A DNA stretch of 64,000 nucleotides from Alcaligenaceae bacterium SAGV5 (GTDB lineage Bacteria > Pseudomonadota > Gammaproteobacteria > Burkholderiales > Burkholderiaceae_B). The stretch's first letter is position 1. Each line of letters begins with the position of its first letter. Both the position numbers and the translations under genes were made by a program. This document shows positions 1 through 9,356 of the stretch, in pieces. The notes beneath the pieces were generated by a model. It was not told the origin of the DNA. It worked only from the letters and a program-made list of their open reading frames with translations, and ran no database searches. Location: the NCBI GenBank assembly GCA_009360345.1, contig SPDP01000001.1, positions 1,364,001-1,428,000 on the forward strand, given 5' to 3'.

Positions 1-680
1 TAGGCGAGGTCGAGGGCGTGCTGACCGAGTTCGGCGCCTTGATCCCCGGCCTGCTGGCCGGTCGTTTCGACATGATCGCCGCGGGCATGTACGTGCTGCC
101 CGACAGGTGCCGCCAGATCGCCTTTTCGAATCCTACCTACGGGGTGGGCGACGGTTTTCTCCAGCGCACGGACAATCCCCGCGAGCTGCACGGCTACGCG
201 GACGCGGCGGCCGATCCGGCGGCCAGGGTGGGCGTGGTGGTCGGGGCGGTGCAGAACGACTACGCCGCGCGCGCGGGCGTTCCGCCGTCCCGGGTCGTGG
301 TGTTTCCCGACGTGGTCAGCGCGGTCGAAGGCGTGGTGGCGGGGCGGGCGGATGTCTACGCCGCGACGGCCCTGACCCTGAATTACGTACTGGCCAAAGT
401 GCCGGACTGGCAGATCGACAAGGTGGCCGGGTTCGTCCAGCCGACCGAGAACGGCGAGGTGGTGCGGGGGTATGGCGCGTTTGGTTTCCGCAAGGGCGAT
501 GTGGCGTTGCGCGAAGCCTTCGACCGCGAGTTGGGGCATTTCATCGGAGCGCCGGAGCACCAGCGCCTGGTCGAGCCCTTCGGCTTCACCGGGAACGAGC
601 TGCCGGGCGACGTCACCGCGGCGCAACTGTGCGGGCAGGTTCCCGCCGCCGGGCCCGCACCGGCGCCCGATCCGCCATGA
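1..680 (+). CDS. ehuB: Ectoine/hydroxyectoine-type ABC transporter substrate-binding protein, 5' end missing
   Basis: Periplasmic solute-binding subunit of an amino-acid-family (PAAT) importer. The open frame runs in from the left edge (codons from position 3), so the signal peptide and N-terminal lobe are outside the window. About 225 residues remain. Segments I recognise from EhuB proteins are LIPGLLAGRFDMIAAGM, a PTYGVG stretch and the C-terminal ELPGDVTAAQLCG. It overlaps the next gene by ATGA, followed by two permeases and an ATPase, which matches an ehuBCDA operon. Ectoine or hydroxyectoine is the family ligand; another compatible solute or polar amino acid is possible because the ligand pocket is only partly visible. 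Confidence 0.8.
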   Translation, partial: GEVEGVLTEFGALIPGLLAGRFDMIAAGMYVLPDRCRQIAFSNPTYGVGDGFLQRTDNPRELHGYADAAADPAARVGVVVGAVQNDYAARAGVPPSRVVVFPDVVSAVEGVVAGRADVYAATALTLNYVLAKVPDWQIDKVAGFVQPTENGEVVRGYGAFGFRKGDVALREAFDRELGHFIGAPEHQRLVEPFGFTGNELPGDVTAAQLCGQVPAAGPAPAPDPP

Positions 681-1330
681 CCGGCCTGGCGGATCTGTTG
701 CCGCCCCTGTTGCGCGGCCTGTGGGTCACCTTGCAGCTCACCGCCGGCGCCGCCGCGCTGGCCGTGCCGGTGGCATTGCTGGCCGGCCTGGGGCGCATGT
801 CGCGGCGGCCCTGTCTGTCGTGGCCCTCGGCCTGCTATGTGGAGGTGTTCCGCGGGACCTCGGCGCTGGTGCAATTGTTCTGGGTGTACTACGTGCTGCC
901 GCTGCTGGGCCTGCGGCTGCCCGCGGTCTGGGCGGGCATCCTGGTGCTGGGCCTGCATACCGGCGCCTACGGGGCGGAAGTCGTGCGCGGCGCGCTCGCC
1001 AACGTGCCCAAGGGGCAGGCCGAGGCCGCGGTAGCGCTGAACATGACGCCGCGGGCCACGCTATGGCGCATCCTGGTGCCCCAGGCCGTGCCGCTGATGC
1101 TCCCGCCGGCCGGCAACCTGCTGATCGAGTTGCTGAAGAATACGGCGCTGGTGTCGTTGATCACCATCACCGACCTGACTTTCAGCGCGCAGTTGCTGCG
1201 CAGCGAGACCTTCCGCACGGTGGAGGTGTTCAGCGTCGCGCTGCTCATGTATTTTGCCGCCGCCCAGTTGCTGAACGGCGGCATGCGGCTGCTGGAGCGG
1301 CGCGCCGCGCGCCACCGGGGGAGGACATGA
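677..1330 (+). CDS. ehuC: Ectoine/hydroxyectoine-type ABC transporter permease EhuC
   Basis: Inner-membrane permease of the His/Glu/Gln (PAAT) type, 217 residues. It has about five hydrophobic segments and the cytoplasmic EAA loop near residues 114-137 (QAEAAVALNMTPRATLWRIL), which docks on the ATPase. The start is the ATG inside the ATGA overlap with ehuB, and its stop overlaps the next ATG the same way, so translational coupling is likely. It should form a heterodimeric channel with EhuD. The assignment to the ectoine branch rests on the neighbours rather than on a diagnostic residue. Confidence 0.8.
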   Translation: MTGLADLLPPLLRGLWVTLQLTAGAAALAVPVALLAGLGRMSRRPCLSWPSACYVEVFRGTSALVQLFWVYYVLPLLGLRLPAVWAGILVLGLHTGAYGAEVVRGALANVPKGQAEAAVALNMTPRATLWRILVPQAVPLMLPPAGNLLIELLKNTALVSLITITDLTFSAQLLRSETFRTVEVFSVALLMYFAAAQLLNGGMRLLERRAARHRGRT

Positions 1331-1995
1331 CCACGGCCGCCGGACAGCCGCTGTTCGATTGGGACTATGCCCGCGCGGTGTTGCCCACGTTGCTGGACGG
1401 CCTGGCGGTCACCGTGCAGGCCACCCTGCTGGGCATGGGGCTGGCCGTATCGCTGGGCCTGGCGCTGGCGCTGATGCGGCGGGCGGCATTCCGGCCCCTG
1501 GCCTGGGCCTCGGCGCTGGTCATCGAGTTCGTGCGCAGCACGCCGCTGTTGATGCAGTTGTTCTTCCTGTTCTACGTGCTGCCGGTCACGGGCGTGCGGT
1601 TCTCGCCCCTGGCCACCGGCGTGTTGGGGCTGGGCGTGCACTACGCCGCCTATTGCGCCGAGGTGTACCGGGCCGGCCTGGAAAGTGTGCCGCGCGCCCA
1701 GTGGGAGGCGGCGCTGGCGCTCAATCTCGGCCGCTGGCGGACGTTGCGGGACGTCATCCTGCCCCAGGCGATCCCGCCCATCGTGCCGGCGCTGGGCAAT
1801 TATTTCGTTGCCATGTTCAAGGACACGCCGCTGTTGTCGGCCATCACTGTGGTGGAGCTGCTTCAGGCCAGCAAGATCGCCGGCTCGGCCACGTTCCGCT
1901 ATACCGAGCCGCTTACCCTGGTGGGGCTGATCTTCCTGGCGCTGAGCCTGGCGGCGGCCTGGGGCGTGAGGCGCCTGGGGGCCAGGCTGGGCTGA
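1327..1995 (+). CDS. ehuD: Ectoine/hydroxyectoine-type ABC transporter permease EhuD
   Basis: Second PAAT-family permease, 222 residues, homologous to EhuC: the same fold, a Y-C-A-E-V-Y-R-A-G segment and an EAA loop (QWEAALALNLGRWRTLRDVI). The start is the ATG in the ATGA overlap with ehuC. A hydrophobic N-terminus follows a short soluble leader of about 15 residues. A 27-base gap with a GAGGAG ribosome-binding site separates it from the ATPase gene. Two distinct permeases rather than a homodimer is the usual Ehu arrangement. Confidence 0.8.
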   Translation: MTTAAGQPLFDWDYARAVLPTLLDGLAVTVQATLLGMGLAVSLGLALALMRRAAFRPLAWASALVIEFVRSTPLLMQLFFLFYVLPVTGVRFSPLATGVLGLGVHYAAYCAEVYRAGLESVPRAQWEAALALNLGRWRTLRDVILPQAIPPIVPALGNYFVAMFKDTPLLSAITVVELLQASKIAGSATFRYTEPLTLVGLIFLALSLAAAWGVRRLGARLG

Positions 1996-2022
1996 GTCCG
2001 GCCACCACATCGAGGAGAACGC

Positions 2023-2793
2023 ATGAGCACCAGTGTCACCCTGGAGAATGTCAGCAAGCGCTACGGCGACGTCGAGGTGCTGCGGGGCATCGACCTGTCC
2101 ATCCCGGCCGGCCAGACGGTCGCGCTGATCGGTCCGTCGGGGTCGGGCAAGTCCACGCTGCTGCGCCTGCTGATGACGCTGGAGCGGCCCGATGCCGGCC
2201 GCATCCTGGTCGGCGGCGAGTCGATGTGGACCCGGCGGCGGGGCGGACAGGAGGTCCCGGCCAGCCCGGCCCACCTGCGCAAGGTCCGGGGCAGGATAGG
2301 CATGGTGTTCCAGCACTTCAATCTGTTTCCCCACATGACGGCGCTGGCCAATGTGGCCGAGGCGCCCCGGCACGTGCTGGGGCTGGGGCGGGACGAGGCC
2401 GAGCAGCGGGCGCGCGAGTACCTGGACATGGTGGGACTGGGGGACAAGCTGGACCAGTACCCCGGCAAGCTTTCCGGTGGCCAGAAACAGCGGGTCGGCA
2501 TCGCCCGCGCGCTGGCCATGCGGCCCGAAGTCATGCTGTTCGACGAGGTGACCTCGGCGCTGGACCCGGAGCTGGTGGGGGGCGTGCTGGAGATCATGCG
2601 GGATTTGTCCATGCGGCGCACCATGACGATGATCATCGTGACGCACCAGATGCGGTTCGCCGAGCGCAGTTCGGACCGCACGCTGTTCTTCGAGGGAGGG
2701 CGCATCGTCGAGGACGGTCCGTCCGCGCAGGTATTCGGCCATCCCGCCGAGGCGCGCACGCGCCAATTCCTGGAGGCGGTCATCGAGGCCTGA
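2023..2793 (+). CDS. ehuA: Ectoine/hydroxyectoine-type ABC transporter ATP-binding protein EhuA
   Basis: Cytoplasmic ATPase of the importer, 256 residues. It has Walker A GPSGSGKST at residues 37-45, a Q-loop in VFQHFNLFPHMT, signature LSGGQ at 150-154, Walker B VMLFDE near 170-175 and the H-loop histidine at about 208. An insertion of roughly 20 residues before the Q-loop (from ESMWTRRRGG to HLRKVR) is shared by EhuA proteins and absent from shorter GlnQ/HisP relatives, which supports the ectoine assignment. It is the last gene of the operon; 94 bases separate it from the next gene. Confidence 0.82.
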   Translation: MSTSVTLENVSKRYGDVEVLRGIDLSIPAGQTVALIGPSGSGKSTLLRLLMTLERPDAGRILVGGESMWTRRRGGQEVPASPAHLRKVRGRIGMVFQHFNLFPHMTALANVAEAPRHVLGLGRDEAEQRAREYLDMVGLGDKLDQYPGKLSGGQKQRVGIARALAMRPEVMLFDEVTSALDPELVGGVLEIMRDLSMRRTMTMIIVTHQMRFAERSSDRTLFFEGGRIVEDGPSAQVFGHPAEARTRQFLEAVIEA

Positions 2794-2887
2794 GGCGGCA
2801 GGCCCCGATCGAGGCAACGAAGGGTAGACTATAGGAGCCCGGCGCCGTCCCTACGCGCCTCTTATCAGTCGGGAATCATCAGCCGCC

Positions 2888-3571
2888 ATGCGTTGCCTGG
2901 TCATCGAAGACGAAGTCGATACTTCGCGTTATATCTGCAACGGCCTCAAGGAGGCCGGCCACGAAGTGGCGGCCTGCCGCGACAGCGCCGACGGGCTCAA
3001 TCGCGCCATGACCGAAGCCTGGGATGTCATCATCCTGGACCGCATGTTGCCCAACGACGTGGACGGCCTGTCCATCCTGGCCACGCTGCGGGGCATAGGC
3101 AAGACCACGCCCGTGCTGATCCTCAGCGCGCTGGCGGGGTTGGACGAGCGGGTGCGCGGGCTGCGCGGCGGCTGCGACGACTACCTGACCAAGCCTTTCG
3201 CCTTCTCCGAACTGGCGGCGCGGGTCGAAGCCCTGTATCGCCGGGCCAGCGCGCGCGACGACGTGCGCGAGCTGCGCATCGCCAATCTCCGGGCCGACCT
3301 GACCAAGCGCACCGTCGAGCGCGACGGCAAGACCATCACGCTGCAGCCGCGCGAATTCCGCCTGCTGGTCTATCTGCTGCTGAACCAGGAGCAGGTCGTG
3401 ACCCGGACCATGCTGCTGGAAGCGGTATGGGACTACCGTTTCGACCCGCAGACCAATGTGATCGACGTGCAGATCAGCCGCCTGCGCAACAAGATCGACA
3501 ACGGCTTCTCGCCTCCCCTCATCCATACCGTGCGCGGGGTGGGGTACATGATCTCGGCGGCCCCGCGTTGA
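2888..3571 (+). CDS. OmpR/PhoB-family response regulator
   Basis: DNA-binding response regulator, 227 residues. The receiver domain (1-115) has an acidic pocket (IEDE), phospho-acceptor Asp51 in LDRMLP and Lys102 in LTKPF. The winged-helix effector domain occupies about 125-225 and ends in the usual R-T-V-R-G-V-G-Y-M. Its last base is shared with the sensor-kinase reading frame, so the two are co-translated. The pair sits directly upstream of an RND efflux operon on the same strand, so it probably controls that operon; the inducing signal cannot be read from sequence. It resembles CopR/CzcR-type regulators in layout, but no name is justified. Confidence 0.92.
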   Translation: MRCLVIEDEVDTSRYICNGLKEAGHEVAACRDSADGLNRAMTEAWDVIILDRMLPNDVDGLSILATLRGIGKTTPVLILSALAGLDERVRGLRGGCDDYLTKPFAFSELAARVEALYRRASARDDVRELRIANLRADLTKRTVERDGKTITLQPREFRLLVYLLLNQEQVVTRTMLLEAVWDYRFDPQTNVIDVQISRLRNKIDNGFSPPLIHTVRGVGYMISAAPR

Positions 3572-4992
3572 ATGTGACCGAAGGCGACTATCCCGGCCGC
3601 CAGACCGGACCGCTGGCCTTCGTCCGGCGCCTGTGGCAGTCGGTCGCGTTCCGGCTCGCGCTGGGCTATGGCGTGTCGGTGGTGCTGTTCATGATGGTGC
3701 TGCTGTCTGTGCTGTACGTGCAGACCATCGGCGTGCTGCAAAACCGTATCGACCGGCAACTGGTGTCGGCCAGCCACCGGATGGCCAGCCATTTCGAGGC
3801 CTATGGACTGGGCCGGCTGGCCGACGACATCACCGAGACCCTGACCGATGGCGTCAATTCCGACACCGAGGTCTACCTGCTGGCGACCGCCGCGGGCAAG
3901 AAGGTGGCCGGCAATATCGCCGTTTCCCGCGACCTGCTCAAACCCACTTTCGGGATCGTGGAAAAGCAGGTGCTGCGGGACGGGCGCATCTCGTACAGCC
4001 GGTTTCGCACCGAGCTGCTGGCCGACGGTTCCATCCTGCTGGTCGGCCGCGACATGCGCGACCAGAAGGACCTCGAGCAACTGGTGGGCAACGCGCTGAT
4101 GGCGGCGGCGGTGGTGTCGGTGCTGCTGGCCATCATCGGCGCCATCGTGTTCCGCGACCAGCTCGAAGACCGGGTCGGCGCGATCCGCCGTACCGCCGCG
4201 CAGATCGAGGCGGGCGACCTCACGCAGCGCATCCCGGTGTCGGGGAAGGACGACGAGTTCGCGCGCCTCAGCCACGACATCAACCTGATGCTGGACCGGA
4301 TCGAGATCCTGATGGATGGCGTGCGGCACGTTTCCAACACCATTGCCCACAATCTGCGCACGCCGCTGTCGCGTATCCGCGCCAAGCTGGAAGTGGCCAG
4401 CCGCCCGGGCACGGACCCGGCGCAGGTGGCCCAGGCCACGACCTTCGCCATTCGCGAGATCGAAGAGCTCACCATCGTCTTCGACAAGCTGCTGCAGATC
4501 GCCGAGGCGGAGTCGGGCGCGCGGCGCCAGGCTTTCCAACCGGTATCCTTGAATGACATCGTTGCCGACGTGGTGGAGCTGTACGAGCCGGTGGCCGAGG
4601 AAAAGGGCGTGGAGCTGCGCGTGCGCACGGACGAGGACGTCATGGCGGCGGGCGACAGGGACTTGCTGGCCAGCGCGGTGGCCAATCTGCTGGACAATGC
4701 GATCAAGTACGCCGGCAGCCCCGCCCGCGTCACGGTCAGCACGCGGTGCGACGGCGACACCGTTTCGTTGGTGGTACAGGACAACGGGCCCGGCATTCAG
4801 GCCATCGAGCGGTCCAAGGTGGGGACCCGGTTCTTCCGGCTGAATCGCCGTGTTCCGGGTTACGGCCTGGGCCTGGCCAGCGTGACCGCCATCGCCAGTC
4901 TCCACAATGCGGCCCTGGACCTGGACGACGCCGCGCCCGGCCTGGTGGCCCGGATTACCCTGCCCAGGTTGGGTAACATGACGAAACGGTAA
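3568..4992 (+). CDS. Two-component sensor histidine kinase (HAMP, HisKA, HATPase)
   Basis: Inner-membrane kinase partner of the preceding regulator, 474 residues from the TTG at 3568, which overlaps the regulator stop as TTGA; a GTG two codons later (3574) is an equal alternative. Transmembrane helices lie near 29-51 and 175-196 and enclose a periplasmic sensor of about 120 residues. HAMP covers about 197-250. The H-box AHNLRTPL places the phospho-histidine at His261. The N-box is LLDNAIKY near 374, with DNGPGI near 405 and a GYGLGLA G2-box near 431. The sensor has no obvious metal-binding Cys or His cluster, so a metal signal is inferred only from the adjacent efflux genes. Confidence 0.9.
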   Translation: MNVTEGDYPGRQTGPLAFVRRLWQSVAFRLALGYGVSVVLFMMVLLSVLYVQTIGVLQNRIDRQLVSASHRMASHFEAYGLGRLADDITETLTDGVNSDTEVYLLATAAGKKVAGNIAVSRDLLKPTFGIVEKQVLRDGRISYSRFRTELLADGSILLVGRDMRDQKDLEQLVGNALMAAAVVSVLLAIIGAIVFRDQLEDRVGAIRRTAAQIEAGDLTQRIPVSGKDDEFARLSHDINLMLDRIEILMDGVRHVSNTIAHNLRTPLSRIRAKLEVASRPGTDPAQVAQATTFAIREIEELTIVFDKLLQIAEAESGARRQAFQPVSLNDIVADVVELYEPVAEEKGVELRVRTDEDVMAAGDRDLLASAVANLLDNAIKYAGSPARVTVSTRCDGDTVSLVVQDNGPGIQAIERSKVGTRFFRLNRRVPGYGLGLASVTAIASLHNAALDLDDAAPGLVARITLPRLGNMTKR

Positions 4993-5114
4993 TGTTTTGT
5001 ACATAGCCTGCCTGCCCCCCGCTGGCTAACATCACGCGATTCGGATTTCGAGTTCGTCGTGCCGTGGGAAGCGTCGACGACCGAACCGGGCCGTAAAATC
5101 GTCAAAGGGTTCTC

Positions 5115-6227
5115 ATGCCGCGTTTTGCCCGTTTTGTTGCTGTCACCTGTCTGCTTGCCCTTGCGGCCTGCTCGGACAAGCAAGAAGCTCCCCCCGCTCC
5201 CACCGAGAACGCCGCGCCGCTCGCGCCCGGCCAGGTCCGCGTCAAGCCCGCTTCCCTGCAATACATGGAAATCCAGGAAATGGGGACCCAGGGCACGGCG
5301 CACGTCGTCTGGGCGCCGGCCAGGGTGGCTTTCCGCGAGGGGCAGGTGGCCGAAGTGGTGGCGCCGGCATCCGGCCGCATTCTCCTGGTCCAGGCCCAGG
5401 TGGGCGACGTGGTCAAGGCGGGGACGCCGCTGGCGACGCTGTCCAGCCCGGACGCCTCGCGCGTGCGCGCCGACTACGCCAATGCCCAGGTCGAGCTGCG
5501 GGTGGCCCAGGCCGAAGCCAGGCGCCAGCGGCTGATGATGGAGAAGGGCATCGGCATCGAGGCCGAGCTGGTCGTGGCCGAGGCCAAACTGCAGGAGGCC
5601 CAGCACAACGCCGACGTGGCGTCGCGGGCCGCCAGCTTCCTGGGGGGCGGCGGCAGCGATACCCTGTTGCTGCGCTCGCCGCGCGCGGGCGTCGTCATCA
5701 ACCGCAATACCACGCCTGGCGCGTCGGTGGGGCCCGATTCCGGATCGCTGTTCACCGTGGGCGACCCGACCGCGCTGTGGATCAATGCCGACGTCTTCGA
5801 AAGCGATCTCAGCACGATCGCCCAGGGTTCGCCGGTGCAGGTCGTGGTGCCTTCGCTCGACCGGCCGCTGGCGGGCAAGGTGTTGCGCGTGGGGGCGGCC
5901 CTGAATGCCCAGACCCGCCGCGGGCAGGTGTTCATCACGCTGGACGAGTCCAATCCCAATCTGCGCGCCGGCATGCTGGCCCGGGCCGGCATCCAGAGCC
6001 GCGCCACCGAGGGTTTGTCGGTGCCCGTGACAGCGGTGCTGATCAAGGACGGCCAGCGGTCCATCGTGTTCGTCCAGGTCTCGGACAATGTGTTCGAGGC
6101 GCGTACCGTCGCGCTGGGCCAGCCGTCCAACGGCTATATCCCCGTGTTGTCGGGCATCCGGCCGGGCGACAAGGTGGTGACCAAGGGCAGCCTGCTGCTC
6201 GACGGCGCCGCCAACCAGTTGCTGTAA
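5115..6227 (+). CDS. RND efflux periplasmic adaptor, CzcB/CusB-like lipoprotein
   Basis: Membrane-fusion subunit, 370 residues, linking the inner-membrane pump to the outer-membrane channel. The N-terminus is a lipoprotein signal with lipobox LAAC (lipidated Cys19). Then come a barrel-sandwich/lipoyl half-motif (VVAPASGRIL and later LRSPRAGVVI), a coiled-coil hairpin (about 115-165) and a beta-barrel ending in GIRPGDKVVTKGSLLLDGA. It lacks the extended histidine-rich N-terminus of classical CzcB and is correspondingly short. It lies 9 bases before the pump gene, within a three-gene adaptor-pump-channel operon. Confidence 0.88.
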   Translation: MPRFARFVAVTCLLALAACSDKQEAPPAPTENAAPLAPGQVRVKPASLQYMEIQEMGTQGTAHVVWAPARVAFREGQVAEVVAPASGRILLVQAQVGDVVKAGTPLATLSSPDASRVRADYANAQVELRVAQAEARRQRLMMEKGIGIEAELVVAEAKLQEAQHNADVASRAASFLGGGGSDTLLLRSPRAGVVINRNTTPGASVGPDSGSLFTVGDPTALWINADVFESDLSTIAQGSPVQVVVPSLDRPLAGKVLRVGAALNAQTRRGQVFITLDESNPNLRAGMLARAGIQSRATEGLSVPVTAVLIKDGQRSIVFVQVSDNVFEARTVALGQPSNGYIPVLSGIRPGDKVVTKGSLLLDGAANQLL

Positions 6228-6236
6228 GGATCCGCC

Positions 6237-9200
6237 ATGCGTTCACTCATTGCGCTGGTGGTCCATCGCCGCCTGGTGGCGCTGACCGCCACGCTCATCG
6301 TCGCCGTCTACGGCGTCTATGCCTTTCTGAATACCGCCATCGAGGCCTATCCCGACGTCACCAACGTCCAGGTGGGCGTCATTTCGCTTGCGCCCGGCCT
6401 TGCGCCGGAAGAGGTCGAGCGGCAGGTGACGTTCCCGCTCGAACGGGCCCTGAACGGCACGCCCGGGCTGATGTCGCTACGGTCCGAGAGCTATTTCGGG
6501 CTGTCGATGATCACCATGGTCTTCGACGACAAGACCAAGAGTTTCGACGCGCGGGTGCAGGTCACCCAGCGGCTGCCGTCGGCCGACCTGCCCAATGGCG
6601 TGACGCCGGAGATGGCGCCCGACAATACGCCGCTCGGCAAGATCTTCTATTACCGGCTCAACAGCGACCGCCACACGCTGGCGCAACTGCGTTCGGAGCA
6701 GGAATGGACCGTGGCCCGGGTCCTCAAGCAGATCCAGGGCGTGGCCGACGTGGTCAGCATGGGCGGCTTCGTCAAGGAGTTCCACATCGAGGTGGATCCG
6801 GCCAAGCTGATGGCGCACAACCTGACGCTGGATCAGGTGGTCGACGCCGTTTCGAAATCCAACCAGAACGTGGGCGGCGGATTGCTGCGCCGCGGCGAGC
6901 AGTCGCTGATCATCCGGGGCATCGGCCTGTTGCGCACGCCGCGCGATATCGAGACCATCGTGCTGGACGTGCACAACAACACGCCGGTCCGGGTCAAGGA
7001 CGTGGCCCGCGTGGTGCAGTCCTATACGCCGCGGCAGGGTTCGGTGGGGATGAACGACGAGGACGACATCGTCGAGGGCATCGTGCTGCTCAAGCGCGAC
7101 GAGAACCCCAGCAAGGTGCTGGACCAGGTCCACGCGAAGGTGGACCAGATCAACGCCCACATGCTGCCCACGGGCATGCGCATCGAGCCGAGCTACGACC
7201 GGTCGCACCTGGTCGGCCATACGCTGCATACCGTCTATCACAACCTGCTGTTCGGCGCGACGCTGATCGTGGGCGTGCTGTGGCTGTTCCTGCGCAGCCT
7301 GCGCGGCTCGCTGATCGTGGCGGTGGTCATTCCCTTGTCGCTGCTGGTGGCGTTCGTCGGGCTGCATTTCCTGGGCATGCCGGCCAACCTCATCTCCATG
7401 GGCGCGATCGACTTCGGCATCATCGTCGACGGCGCGGTGGTGCTGACCGAGGCCATCATCCACAAGGCCAGGCTGCGAAAACCCGCCTCGCGCCGCGACA
7501 TGTTCGAGCTGATCATCGAGGCCGCCATGTCGGTGGCCAAGCCGACGCTGTTCGCGATGGCCATCGTGATCGCGGCGCTGATCCCCGTGTTTTCGCTGGA
7601 AAGCATCGAGGGGCGCATTTTCCGTCCGCTGGCGATGACCTACACCTTCGCGCTGGTCGGCGCGCTGGTGTTCGCGTTGACGCTGGTGCCCGCGCTGTGC
7701 GCGCTGCTGCTGCGTCCCAAGGACGTGGTGGCGCCCGAGCCGGCGGTTTTCCTGCGCATGCATCACGCCTATTCCCGGTGGATCGCGCGGGTGCTGGAAA
7801 GCGGCCGCAACCGGCGCAAGGTGTTCGCCGTGGCGATGGTGGCGCTGCTGCTGGCCCTCTATGCCGGCTCGCACCTGGGGACCGAGTTCCTGCCGGAGCT
7901 GGACGAGGGCGATGCCTATGTGCTGGTGCAGATGCCGCCCTCGATTTCGCTGGAGAAAGGGCAGGAGCTGCTGCGCACCATACGCATGCGGCTGAAAGAG
8001 GTGCCCGAGGCCATTTCCGTCACGAGCGAGCAGGGGCGGCCGGAGGACGGTACCGATAACGAGACCATCAACGTCGCCAAGGTGCTGGTGCGGCTGAAGG
8101 AGCGCGCGCAGTGGCGCAAGGGCCTGAGCAAGGATGAGCTGGTGGCGCAGATGCGCCAGTCGCTGGCCGACATCCCGGGCGTGCAGTTCAACTTCGCCCA
8201 GCCCATCCGCGACAGCGTCGAGGAATCGACCTCGGGCGCGCGCGGCCATGTGGTGCTGAAGGTGTTCGGCACCGAGATCGAGACCATGCGCGGCATCCTG
8301 CAGCAGACCAAGGAGGCCGTCAGCCATATCGAAGGCGTGGTCGACCTGGATCTTTACCGCGACGCCCCGGCTCCGCAGTTGCACATCGAATTCAACCGCG
8401 ACGCGCTGGCCCGCTACGGCATTTCCATGGAAGTGGCCGACACCGCGGTCGAGACCGCGCTGGCAGGCAAGGTGGTCACGACGGCCTGGGAAGGCGAGCG
8501 CAGCGTACCCGTGCGGGTGCGCCTGCCGTACGCGGACCGGATGGACGAGGCGCGCATACGCGAAATCCAGGTCTCCGCGCCCGACGGCACCTATGTGCCG
8601 CTGCACGCCTTGGCCAGCGTCAGCTTCAAGGTGGGCAACTCCTCGATCTTCCGCGAGGGCAACGCCCGCTACATGGCGCTGAAGTTCAACGTCCAGGGAC
8701 GCGACATGGGCTCGGTCGTGAAGGACGCCATCGCCGCCTTCGAGAAGAATGTGAAGATGCCCGAGGGTTACATCGCCCAGTGGGGCGGCCAGTGGGAGAA
8801 CCAGCAGCGGGCCTCGGAGCGCCTGAAGATCGTCGTGCCGCTGTCGCTGCTGGTGGTGTTCGTCCTGCTCTTCAGCGCCCTGGGCAGCGCCCGCAGCGCG
8901 AGCATCATCCTGCTGACCGCGCCGTTCGTGATGATAGGCGGCATCATCGCGCTGCACCTGACCGGCATCGACCTGTCCATCAGCGCGGCGATCGGCTTCA
9001 TCGCGCTGCTGGGCCAGGTGGCCCTGGCCGGCCTGCTGGTCCTGAGCGCGGTCGAGAACCTGCGGCGCGAAGGCGTGGCACTGGTTCCCGCGCTGGTCGA
9101 GGGGGCCGCCGAGCGCATGCGCTCCATCCTGATGGTGGCGTTGCTGGGCCTGATCGGCCTTTTGCCCATGGCCTTGTCCACCGGGGTGGGCAGCGAGACC

Positions 9201-9356
9201 CAGCGGCCGTTCGCCTCCGTGGTGGTGGGGGGCATGGCGGTGCTGCCGCTGGTGGCGTTGTTCGTCCTGCCGGTGCTGTATGCCTGGCTGGGACCCCGGC
9301 GCATGCTGACCGCCGAGGAGCGCGACACGGCAACTATGGACAACGATAATGCGTAA
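6237..9356 (+). CDS. Heavy-metal-type RND efflux pump, CzcA/CusA family
   Basis: Proton-driven inner-membrane trimer, 1,039 residues, with the usual duplicated 6+6 transmembrane layout and two large periplasmic loops. The segment GAIDFGIIVDGAVVLTE (residues 389-405) carries Asp392, Asp398 and Glu405. These correspond to the acidic residues of CzcA helix IV needed for divalent-cation export, so it resembles the Zn/Co/Cd/Ni (HME1-like) branch more than the Cu/Ag CusA branch. Substrate choice within that branch cannot be read. It overlaps the channel gene by 8 bases. The gene order is adaptor-pump-channel rather than the channel-adaptor-pump order of czcCBA. Confidence 0.9.
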   Translation: MRSLIALVVHRRLVALTATLIVAVYGVYAFLNTAIEAYPDVTNVQVGVISLAPGLAPEEVERQVTFPLERALNGTPGLMSLRSESYFGLSMITMVFDDKTKSFDARVQVTQRLPSADLPNGVTPEMAPDNTPLGKIFYYRLNSDRHTLAQLRSEQEWTVARVLKQIQGVADVVSMGGFVKEFHIEVDPAKLMAHNLTLDQVVDAVSKSNQNVGGGLLRRGEQSLIIRGIGLLRTPRDIETIVLDVHNNTPVRVKDVARVVQSYTPRQGSVGMNDEDDIVEGIVLLKRDENPSKVLDQVHAKVDQINAHMLPTGMRIEPSYDRSHLVGHTLHTVYHNLLFGATLIVGVLWLFLRSLRGSLIVAVVIPLSLLVAFVGLHFLGMPANLISMGAIDFGIIVDGAVVLTEAIIHKARLRKPASRRDMFELIIEAAMSVAKPTLFAMAIVIAALIPVFSLESIEGRIFRPLAMTYTFALVGALVFALTLVPALCALLLRPKDVVAPEPAVFLRMHHAYSRWIARVLESGRNRRKVFAVAMVALLLALYAGSHLGTEFLPELDEGDAYVLVQMPPSISLEKGQELLRTIRMRLKEVPEAISVTSEQGRPEDGTDNETINVAKVLVRLKERAQWRKGLSKDELVAQMRQSLADIPGVQFNFAQPIRDSVEESTSGARGHVVLKVFGTEIETMRGILQQTKEAVSHIEGVVDLDLYRDAPAPQLHIEFNRDALARYGISMEVADTAVETALAGKVVTTAWEGERSVPVRVRLPYADRMDEARIREIQVSAPDGTYVPLHALASVSFKVGNSSIFREGNARYMALKFNVQGRDMGSVVKDAIAAFEKNVKMPEGYIAQWGGQWENQQRASERLKIVVPLSLLVVFVLLFSALGSARSASIILLTAPFVMIGGIIALHLTGIDLSISAAIGFIALLGQVALAGLLVLSAVENLRREGVALVPALVEGAAERMRSILMVALLGLIGLLPMALSTGVGSETQRPFASVVVGGMAVLPLVALFVLPVLYAWLGPRRMLTAEERDTATMDNDNA